Shown here in pieces: positions 55,296 through 61,966 of a DNA stretch of 61,966 nt. The DNA comes from Candidatus Zhuqueibacterota bacterium (GTDB lineage: Bacteria; Zhuqueibacterota; Zhuqueibacteria; Oceanimicrobiales; Oceanimicrobiaceae). Location of the stretch: assembly GCA_029261995.1 (NCBI GenBank), contig JAJDAF010000038.1, positions 1 through 61,966 of the forward strand. The letters run 5' to 3'. The translations under genes were made by a program, and so were the position numbers. A model generated the notes under the pieces. It was not told where the DNA came from. It worked only from the letters and a program-made list of their open reading frames with translations, and searched no databases. Within the stretch, counting starts at the first letter, position 1, and every line of letters begins with the position of its first letter.

Positions 55296-57092
55296 CTAAC
55301 AACTGATGTGCGCCTGCTTCAGCCTCTCCAGTTCGCCGAGTTCCTTGACTATCTCCCGTACGCGGGCTGGGTCATCGGCCGCACCCTTTAATTCCTCACG
55401 CAAAATGTCGATCTGTCGTTGAATCCGGTCACGCTGAAGCGCGTTGATGCAGTCGGCCGCCCACTTGTGCAAATCCATGCCGTCCTCCCACTCTGTGTGT
55501 AGCTCGCCAACCACAAATTGCGCCAACCCCACATCGTGAAACTGATGCAGGAAATCGGCTTCAGATGGGGAACCGCCGCCGGTGTGTTGATTCCGCATGT
55601 ACGTCAGAACACTGAGCTTGTCAGACTCACCGACCAGGCTCAGGTCGAGATGGTTGAACACGAACTCAGCCAGACTCCAGTCATGCAGTAGAATACGCAC
55701 GAGATCATCGACCGCTTTGCCGGACCTGTCCGGCTTGCTGCCTTTTCCGACATCGCGCAGACGGTCGCCAATTTCGCTTCGGCGCGCGAACTGATGCTGA
55801 CGTTTTCGGCTCAAGTCTTCCAACTCTGCCCACAGGACTTTTTCTTCAATGCCGAGCTGATTGGCGGCCCGGGTCATCAGGACGCTGCGTTGAATCATGT
55901 CCTTCACGCGGGTGAGCGACTCCAGCAAGGCGCGGATTCCATGTGTCCGGTTCTTGGGCTCGGTCTCCAGAATTTGGTTTAGACGGTGCTCGAAGATTGA
56001 CCCGGCCTGGTTCGCCACCTGCACGATTGCGTCCTTTCCCTGCTCCCGGATCAAACTGTCGGGGTCGTGTCCTGCCGGCAATTCCGCCACGCTTACATCC
56101 AGGCCATTTTCGATTAGGACATCTGCGCCGCGCAGGGTTGCGGCTAAGCCGGCAAGATCGCTATCGTACATGAGAACGACATTTCGAGTGTAACGCCGGA
56201 CGAGCCTGGCCTGACCTTCAGTAAGCGCCGTTCCAGAGGTGGCAACGACGTTAGCGACTCCACGAGCGACCAGGCTGAGCACGTCCATGTAGCCCTCCAC
56301 GAATATCACCTTGCGCTCGTGCCGGATAGCATCGCGGTTCTGAAACAAGCCGTACAGCACATCACCCTTATGATAGACAGCGGTCTCGGGCGAATTGAGG
56401 TATTTCGGAGCGTTTTCGACCTCCTCAAGAATGCGTCCGCCAAACGCCACAACGCGTCCTGACAGATTCCAAACCGGAAACATGATCCTGTCCCGGAACC
56501 GATCGTAGCGCCGGCCGGCATCATTCTGTAGAATCAAGCCCGCCAGCAGTAGGGCATCCTCACTGTTTGCCGTTTCGCTCGCCCTTTTCATCAAGTTGTC
56601 CCAGCCAGGCGGCGCATAGCCGAGGCCGAAAGATTTGATTTGGTCCACATTGAGGCCGCGATTCTTCAGATAGTCCATGGCCGGCTTGCCAGAGTCAGCA
56701 AACAGGCTTTCCTGAAACCACTCTGCCGCAAACTCATTGATATGAAACAGAGCTTCATTTTCCCGCGCGCTGTCAGGATCCTGTTCCTCCTGCTCAAATT
56801 CCAGTTCTATGCCCGCACGTTGCGCGAGAAACTTCACCACGTCGGGAAAGCCAGTGCCTTCGTACCGCATGAGAAACGTGAAGGCGTTGCCGCCTGCCCC
56901 ACAGCCGAAGCAATGGAAGATCTGCTTCTCCGCATGTACGCTGAATGACGGCGTCTTTTCATTGTGAAAAGGACAGAGGCCAAAATGATTCTGGCCCTTT
57001 TGTTTCAAAGTGACATAACCCGAGACCAACTCTACAATGTCGGTTGCGTCCCGAATCTCGTCGATTTTGTGTTCTGGGATTCCGCTGCGCAA
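55296..57092 (-). CDS. dnaG: DNA primase
   Basis: 598 aa, synthesises RNA primers for replication. Starts with TTG at 57092; the reading just upstream ends in a stop codon and no in-frame ATG precedes the conserved 'IPEHKIDEIRDATDIVELV'. Zinc-finger: Cys40, His43, Cys61, Cys64 (CPFH...CFGC). Then the RNA-polymerase core, with 'GRVVAFGGRIL', 'KYLNSPET', and the TOPRIM motif with Glu266 (FVEGYMD), Asp310 and Asp312 (YDSDLAG). A C-terminal helicase-binding-like helical domain follows to residue 598. The usual partners rpsU and rpoD are not adjacent in this window. Confidence 0.95.
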   Translation of the reverse strand: MRSGIPEHKIDEIRDATDIVELVSGYVTLKQKGQNHFGLCPFHNEKTPSFSVHAEKQIFHCFGCGAGGNAFTFLMRYEGTGFPDVVKFLAQRAGIELEFEQEEQDPDSARENEALFHINEFAAEWFQESLFADSGKPAMDYLKNRGLNVDQIKSFGLGYAPPGWDNLMKRASETANSEDALLLAGLILQNDAGRRYDRFRDRIMFPVWNLSGRVVAFGGRILEEVENAPKYLNSPETAVYHKGDVLYGLFQNRDAIRHERKVIFVEGYMDVLSLVARGVANVVATSGTALTEGQARLVRRYTRNVVLMYDSDLAGLAATLRGADVLIENGLDVSVAELPAGHDPDSLIREQGKDAIVQVANQAGSIFEHRLNQILETEPKNRTHGIRALLESLTRVKDMIQRSVLMTRAANQLGIEEKVLWAELEDLSRKRQHQFARRSEIGDRLRDVGKGSKPDRSGKAVDDLVRILLHDWSLAEFVFNHLDLSLVGESDKLSVLTYMRNQHTGGGSPSEADFLHQFHDVGLAQFVVGELHTEWEDGMDLHKWAADCINALQRDRIQRQIDILREELKGAADDPARVREIVKELGELERLKQAHISC

Positions 57093-57245
57093 GTTATCTG
57101 CTCATTTGGGATAAGATGGCCGGTGAGTGACCTCGAGATTGCACTGGCGAATCAATCTCGGGCCGGTTTCGATGGACGTCCAGCGCCGGTCACACGTCCG
57201 CGGCTGGAGGCGGATTGATCAATCCGAGTCCGTCTGATGACAGCC

Positions 57246-58853
57246 TTACGAACCAGCAACAAGATCGCCGTCTTCTTCATCCACAACTCTTGTCTTGAAG
57301 AGACTTCTTCTAATGAATAGCTCAACAATATCTTTGTCCAGCTTGCCTGCGTCAGCCTCAGCACGAAGAATCGAGAGTGTTCTTTCCAGAGGCAGAGCTT
57401 TCTTGTAAGGCCGGTCAGGCGAATTCAGCGCATCAAAAATGTCCGCGATACACATGATTCGCGACTGCAAGGTGATCTCGTCGCCTTTGAGACCGCGAGG
57501 ATATCCGCTGCCGTCGAGGTATTCATGGTGAGCCGCCGCGTGCCGGGGGATGTTTTCCAGGTCTTTAGTGAAGGGAATCTTCTTCAGGATGTCTAACGTC
57601 TGGGTGACGTGCGATTGAATTTCAAGATACTCGGCTTGAGTCAGGTTGCCTTTTGTGATTGATAGGTTTTCGAGTTCGTTTGCAGTCAGATAGGGTTGCC
57701 TTCTACCGCAGGAGTCTACGAAATCCAACGCGGCGATGGACCTGAGTCGGTCCACGTCTGACTTTGGGAGAACTCCGGGAATGTTGGCCCGTTTGATGCA
57801 TGCAAGCATATCGTCGATCTCAGCCATTCCTTCAGAACCGGCGGAATCGACTTGCTGCATCGCCGCCGAGACATTCAGGTCACCACTCGCCATTTGAGCC
57901 AGCGCTTGTTCGAGGAATTGGCCTCGCAGACCTCTTTTTATGCCTTCGAAGCGCTGGCATACAATCTCAATTTGGTCAGCGGATAGTTTGCTGGACTTCT
58001 CCAGGACACTTTCCCTAACGCCGATCTTGCCGATGTCGTGCAGCCACGCTGCCATGCGCAGTTCCTCGACTTCTTCAGCGCTGAACAACACATCCGCCAA
58101 GCGGCCTGCAGTTTCATCATTAATCGCGGCTGCGATTCTCACGCAATAAGCCGCCACGCGCCCTGAGTGGCCTGCCGTATGCGGGCTCCGAGCATCAATC
58201 GCTTTCGCGGAATATCGCACCAATGAACGAAATAGCCGCTTAATCTCCTCAATCAACGTGACGTTGCGAATCGCCACGGCGGCTTGGGATGCCAGTGAAT
58301 TCACGAGGCTTTCATACTCTGGCCGAAAGGGCTCGACACTGCCATCTCCATTCAGGGAGTTGATCAGTTGCAGCACGCCGATGACGCTGCCAGAATGGTC
58401 GCTCATCGGCACGACCAGCATCGATTTCGAGCGATACCTGTTTTGAATATCGAACTGTTTGTTAATTCGATATTGTACAGTTGATGGGATTTCGTAGACG
58501 TCCTGGATGTTTAGAACTTCGCCAGTCAATGCAACGTAGCCGGCGATCGACTCTTTGGTCAGCGGCAGATAAAAGGCCTTGAAAGGCTCACCCCCACCAT
58601 CTCGCATCTCAAGCGACTCGGTCTGCGCTACCGTAAAATTGAGTCGATCCCCCTCTCTGATGTACAGGCTACCCCCGTCTGCGCGGGTGAAATGCCGGGC
58701 TTCCCTGACAATCACCTCGAGCAGTTTACTCAGATTTTGCTCATTTGAAAGCGAGATACCGATGGCATTGAGCTTGCGGATTTGCTCTTCAAGCTCGGAG
58801 TTCCGTTCTGGAGTTGTGTGAGCGATATCCATGATGAAATCTGTTGTTCTCAT
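57246..58853 (-). CDS. GAF-HD-GYP cyclic di-GMP phosphodiesterase-like protein
   Basis: 535 aa cytoplasmic. A GAF sensor domain at ~38-205 ('GISLSNEQNLSKLLEVIVREA', 'SMLVVPMSDHSGSVIGVLQLIN') is followed by an HD-GYP domain with 'HDIGKIG' (His272, Asp273), 'AHHEYLDGSGYPRGLKGDEI' (HHE at 442-444, GYP at 450-452) and 'DIFDALNSPDRPYKKA'. HD-GYP enzymes hydrolyse cyclic di-GMP. Here the HD and HHE motifs are about 170 residues apart, far more than the usual ~65, because of an extra helical segment (~300-400). GGAGAC sits just before the ATG. Ligand and signal are unknown. It follows dnaG's promoter side but is probably a separate unit. Confidence 0.88.
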   Translation of the reverse strand: MRTTDFIMDIAHTTPERNSELEEQIRKLNAIGISLSNEQNLSKLLEVIVREARHFTRADGGSLYIREGDRLNFTVAQTESLEMRDGGGEPFKAFYLPLTKESIAGYVALTGEVLNIQDVYEIPSTVQYRINKQFDIQNRYRSKSMLVVPMSDHSGSVIGVLQLINSLNGDGSVEPFRPEYESLVNSLASQAAVAIRNVTLIEEIKRLFRSLVRYSAKAIDARSPHTAGHSGRVAAYCVRIAAAINDETAGRLADVLFSAEEVEELRMAAWLHDIGKIGVRESVLEKSSKLSADQIEIVCQRFEGIKRGLRGQFLEQALAQMASGDLNVSAAMQQVDSAGSEGMAEIDDMLACIKRANIPGVLPKSDVDRLRSIAALDFVDSCGRRQPYLTANELENLSITKGNLTQAEYLEIQSHVTQTLDILKKIPFTKDLENIPRHAAAHHEYLDGSGYPRGLKGDEITLQSRIMCIADIFDALNSPDRPYKKALPLERTLSILRAEADAGKLDKDIVELFIRRSLFKTRVVDEEDGDLVAGS

Positions 58854-58988
58854 GTCTCCGGCTCAAGCTCTAGTGTCACGATTTCCAATTTTTCGAACAA
58901 AACTCCGACAAGGCTTCGACCCTTTTTTTATGCCTGAAACGGTTAACATCAAACCGTGTCAGAGTTCGCTTATTTGGAAATCATCACA

Positions 58989-60485
58989 CTAGGGCTCGAG
59001 GAAATCGTCCTCTGGCCCTCGGTGCAAAGAACTGAACATGGTGTCTAGCATGTCACCGTAGGATGCCTTGCTGTTGACGGTCTCCTTACTAAGCATCGAG
59101 TGTTGGTGCAGGCCATCGAGCACAAACTCCATGGCGGAGATACGCATGGCCTCATGGTCACCTTTCATAACCGGCATGTGTTTATCGACCACCTGCCCGA
59201 GGCCGCTAACCTCCGTGAGATCTCGTGTGTAAGCCTGAAGCGGTGTTGTGTCTGAAATCTCAAGAGCCTGATTATTCTTGAACCAGTTGACGATTTCGGT
59301 GTAAGTTTGCTCGTTCTTTTGCATGGCAGCAAGCGGATCCGAAAAATATTTCAGAAAAAGTGCCTTGACGGCCTTTCCGATAAGCGCCCGGCTGACGTTG
59401 ATTTCACCCTCCTGCTCACCTTCATACACGAGTTCGATCTTGCCGGTTATGGCAGGCACAGCGGCGTACAGGTCGCAAATCCTGGGGACAATGAGCGATT
59501 CACCGTTCAACACCGCACGGCGCTCTGCGTTGCTGAGCAGATTCTCCATGCTGGACACGGTCATCCGCACACTTACTCCGGACTTCTGATCGACAAAATC
59601 GCTTTTCCGTGCTTCAATCGCGACCTGCTCGATGATTTCCCGAAAGAAATACGGCAGGTGCAGTTCAAGACCGCCGTTGCGTCTCTCGGTGGCCTCCTGT
59701 CGCGTGATCTCGATTCCCTCTTCGAGGGTGCGCGGGTAATGAGTCGCGATCTGCGAGCCGATTCGGTCCTTCAGCGGCGTAATGATACTGCCCCGATTTG
59801 TGTAGTCCTCAGGATTTGCCGTGTAAACGACGACAACATCCAGAGGAATCCGAACGGGAAAACCCCGAATCTGAATGTCTTTTTCCTGCATGATATTGAA
59901 CAGACCAACCTGAATCCTTGGCTGCAAATCAGGCAATTCATTGATCGCGAAAATGCCACGGTTGCTTCGCGGGATGATGCCAAAATGGATGACGCCCTCG
60001 TGCGCGTAGTGCAACCGCTGAGAAGCAGCTTTGATGGGATCGATGTCGCCGATCAAATCGGCGACGGTGACATCAGGCGTCGCGAGTTTTTCTCCGAAGC
60101 GGTCATCGCGGTGAAGCCATTCGATCTCTACTTCATCGCCGTGCTCGGCCACCAAATCGACGCAGTGTTTGCTCACCGGCCTGAACGGGTCATCGTTAAT
60201 CTCACTGCCCTTGACAATTGGAATAAACTCGTCGAGCAAAGCCGGTAGAGAGCGAATCAATCTTGTTTTGGCCTGACCGCGCAGTCCTAACAGGATGAGA
60301 TCATGAAAGGATAGCACCGCATTACAGAGCGCCGGGATCACAGTGTCATCGTAGCCGACGATACCGGGGAAGAGCGTCTCTTTCGTCTGGAGTTTTTCGA
60401 TCAGATTGTCGCGCATCTCCTGCTTGACCGGCTTGACTTCATAGCCGGAGGCGCGCAGCGCGCCAATTGTGTTCGGCTTGCTCAT
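58989..60485 (-). CDS. MoxR/ChlI-like AAA+ ATPase
   Basis: 498 aa cytoplasmic ATPase resembling magnesium-chelatase subunit I/MoxR proteins, which remodel or insert metals into partner proteins with a VWA protein. AGGGAG is 5 nt before the ATG. Walker A-type stretch 'GLRGQAKTRLIRS' (~68-80) deviates from GxxGxGKT; Walker B region 'IFAINELPDL' has Asn in place of the usual Asp; 'TANPEDYTNRG' and 'LKDRIGSQIATHYP' are sensor/arginine-finger type segments. The C-terminal ~150 residues are helical. It is in one operon with the VWA gene, 63 nt downstream. The substrate is unknown. Confidence 0.85.
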   Translation of the reverse strand: MSKPNTIGALRASGYEVKPVKQEMRDNLIEKLQTKETLFPGIVGYDDTVIPALCNAVLSFHDLILLGLRGQAKTRLIRSLPALLDEFIPIVKGSEINDDPFRPVSKHCVDLVAEHGDEVEIEWLHRDDRFGEKLATPDVTVADLIGDIDPIKAASQRLHYAHEGVIHFGIIPRSNRGIFAINELPDLQPRIQVGLFNIMQEKDIQIRGFPVRIPLDVVVVYTANPEDYTNRGSIITPLKDRIGSQIATHYPRTLEEGIEITRQEATERRNGGLELHLPYFFREIIEQVAIEARKSDFVDQKSGVSVRMTVSSMENLLSNAERRAVLNGESLIVPRICDLYAAVPAITGKIELVYEGEQEGEINVSRALIGKAVKALFLKYFSDPLAAMQKNEQTYTEIVNWFKNNQALEISDTTPLQAYTRDLTEVSGLGQVVDKHMPVMKGDHEAMRISAMEFVLDGLHQHSMLSKETVNSKASYGDMLDTMFSSLHRGPEDDFLEP

Positions 60486-60548
60486 ACTTCTCCCTGTATT
60501 CGATTCTGTTTATAGATGGTCGATCGTTGCCGGCAGGTGGTTCGATGG

Positions 60549-61646
60549 TCAACGAAAACGCTGTTTTCTGTTGCGGATATAATCGACGAAAATGTATTCC
60601 CCTAATTGATTCAAAGACGAGTAGTAAGCCCTGCCCTTGCACACTTCCGTGAGCTGTTGCACGAAGTCAATGAGCCATGGGTCGCGAGCTACCATGAATG
60701 TCGTAAGCGTGATGTTGTTTTTCCTGCAGGCACGCGCCTGGTTGAGCGTCTGATTCATGATTCGGCGGTCCATGCCATAGGGATTCTTGTAAAGCCCGCC
60801 GTCCTGAAAAATGGCGGACGGCTTGCCATCGGTCACCATAAAGATTTGTTTGTTGACGTTGCGCTTGCGCTTAAGAATGCGTTGGGCCAACTCAAGGGCA
60901 TCTTTTGTGTTGGTGTGATATGGGCCAACGGCAATCATCGGAATCTGGGCCAGCTCCACTTCCATGGCCCTATCGCCAAAAACCAGCACATCGAGATTGT
61001 CCTTGGGAAACCGGGTCAAAATCATCTCGGATAGCGCCAGAGCGACTTTCTTTGCCGGCGTAATGCGGTCTTCGCCATACAAAATCATGCTGTGGCTGAT
61101 GTCCAACATCAGGACGGTGGCGCAGGACGTCAGGTGCTCCGTTTCGTAGACTTCAAAATCTTCCTCTTTAAGATTGAAATCATCGAGGCCCTCGCGCTTG
61201 ATAGCATTGTTGATGGTAGCAGAAAAATCAATATTTGAGGCCTGGTCGCCGAACTTGTAAGGCTTGGTCTCGCTCAGACGCTCAATGCCCTGACCGGTAA
61301 ACGGCGACTCGTGTTGACCCGGCCCTTTCTTCTTCAGCGACGTGAAGATCTCCTCGAGGGCATCCTGGCGAATCCGGCGTGAGCCTTTGTGGGTGAGAGA
61401 CAGGATGTCGTTGTACTCTTCGACGTATCCTTTTTTCTTCAACCAGTCCAGAAAATCATCGAACCCCATGCCATCCTGCTGATCGAACAAGCGGTGGTCG
61501 TTGTCAAGTTCGGTCAGCCAACGCAACGCCTCGGGCACGTCGCCATTCGTGTGCAGAAGTAACTGGTTGAACAGTTTCATCAGTTCATCGAATGTCAGAT
61601 CGCCTTTGTCTCCCCCATCCTGCCACTCAGAATACCTGAACTTCAT
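60549..61646 (-). CDS. VWA-domain protein (partner of the AAA+ ATPase)
   Basis: 365 aa, cytoplasmic. N-terminal ~160 residues are charged and helical. Residues ~177-350 are a von Willebrand A domain with the MIDAS motif DISHS (Asp182, Ser184, Ser186), and 'MVTDGKPSAIF' as the later Asp/Thr site. Such proteins work with a MoxR/ChlI ATPase as a chaperone-like pair, as CoxE-CoxD and BchD-BchI do. First gene of the two-gene operon, and 184 nt downstream of a group II intron end. The ribosome-binding site is weak. Confidence 0.85.
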   Translation of the reverse strand: MKFRYSEWQDGGDKGDLTFDELMKLFNQLLLHTNGDVPEALRWLTELDNDHRLFDQQDGMGFDDFLDWLKKKGYVEEYNDILSLTHKGSRRIRQDALEEIFTSLKKKGPGQHESPFTGQGIERLSETKPYKFGDQASNIDFSATINNAIKREGLDDFNLKEEDFEVYETEHLTSCATVLMLDISHSMILYGEDRITPAKKVALALSEMILTRFPKDNLDVLVFGDRAMEVELAQIPMIAVGPYHTNTKDALELAQRILKRKRNVNKQIFMVTDGKPSAIFQDGGLYKNPYGMDRRIMNQTLNQARACRKNNITLTTFMVARDPWLIDFVQQLTEVCKGRAYYSSLNQLGEYIFVDYIRNRKQRFR

Positions 61647-61684
61647 TCCAGAGCCTGCGCGTTATGTCTCAAAACGGAAATGTA

Positions 61685-61712
61685 ATATTACCAATTGAAA
61701 GCTTAAATGCAA
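61685..61712 (-). promoter_or_regulatory. Candidate promoter of the VWA-AAA+ operon
   Basis: Minus strand: TTGCAT (61712-61707), 16 nt spacer, TAATAT (61690-61685), about 38 nt before the ATG at 61646. It lies in an AT-rich stretch after the intron 3' end. Confidence 0.4.
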
Positions 61713-61828
61713 GGGCTTTTGCAATGCATAACAGTACAGTCAAGGTCAGAATTCCGAGAAGGTCAAATCCGGTTGATGTCTTGATGCGAGAGAAAAAACG
61801 TCGGTGTGTTTGCTGGCATTTTGCCATC

Positions 61829-61966
61829 GTCACGGTAGGAACGCCGGTCACCCGGCGTCCCCCGTACAGATCCCGGCGTGCAGTTTTCCCGCACCGGGCT
61901 CCTCAGAGATACTCGCTTCCGCAGTCAGCTAAAAGAGAGGGCAAGCTTTTGCTGGCCTGTGTCAAC
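61829..61966 (-). mobile_element. 3' end of a group II intron (domains V and VI), 5' part outside the window
   Basis: On the minus strand, 61901-61869 fold as a 33-nt domain V: GAGCCCGG / TGCGG / GAAAA / CTGCA / CG bulge / CCGGGATC, with the AGC triad at the 5' side. Domain VI follows: ACGG-GGG-ACGCCGG, loop GTGA, CCGGCGT-TCC, then a TA bulge whose A (plus coordinate 61836) is the branch-point candidate, and CCGT. The intron ends in AC at 61830-61829, 7 nt after that A, as group II introns require. Only sequence upstream on the minus strand (61902-61966) remains visible; if a reverse transcriptase/maturase is present it lies beyond the right edge. The 3' exon starts at 61828 with GATGGC. Confidence 0.75.

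Noticed and set aside
58930-58965. ACGGTT...AACCGT inverted repeat after the AAA+ gene
   Set aside because: Short stem, no T-run on the relevant side; may be chance or a protein site.

Overview
The window looks like a chromosomal fragment of a Gram-negative, didermic bacterium of the FCB superphylum, most like KSB1/Calditrichota or Ignavibacteria-type lineages. The reasons are FlgD-like 'NYPNPFNPET' C-terminal tails typical of type IX secretion cargo, a PorV-like barrel, a TonB-dependent receptor with a carboxypeptidase-regulatory-like N-terminus, GWxTD/TPR and CRTAC1 proteins, many Sec/lipoprotein signals, and frequent GTG/TTG starts. The lineage is inferred from gene content only.

Left part (1-8.6 kb): a minus-strand copper/silver-type efflux operon (Cys-rich secreted protein, TolC-like channel, CusB-like adaptor, CusA-like RND pump cut by the window edge). 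It diverges from an Lrp/AsnC regulator plus EamA exporter pair. From 8.6 to 22.4 kb there is general cell-envelope and metabolic material: a TPR-GWxTD protein, a small outer-membrane barrel, a PP2C phosphatase, a barrel/coiled-coil/TPR protein, a molybdopterin oxidoreductase, and a plus-strand S9 peptidase - IolG-like dehydrogenase - NnrS-like membrane protein operon.

Centre (22.5-54.5 kb, all minus strand): a large alpha-glucan (starch/glycogen/maltodextrin) utilisation locus. In transcription order it has a LacI regulator, TonB-dependent receptor, a giant secreted protein of unknown function, a PorV-like barrel, a secreted protein with tandem starch-binding-like domains, a CRTAC1-SGNH/TPR-PPIase cassette, then GH13 lipoprotein, Na+/solute symporter, GH13, GH31, GH13 lipoprotein, GH13 with a type IX-like tail, and GH57. 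The parts imply capture and hydrolysis at the surface, TonB import, periplasmic trimming, Na+-driven uptake and cytosolic processing. No SusD is present. A strong promoter with two perfect TGGAAGGGCTTCCA operators precedes lacI, so the regulator probably controls itself and the outer-membrane genes behind it.

Right part (55.3-62 kb, minus strand): DNA primase, a GAF/HD-GYP protein, and a MoxR-type AAA+ ATPase with its VWA partner. The last ~140 bases are the 3' end of a group II intron (domains V and VI with a bulged branch-point A) whose body lies outside the window. I found no tRNA, rRNA or CRISPR array.
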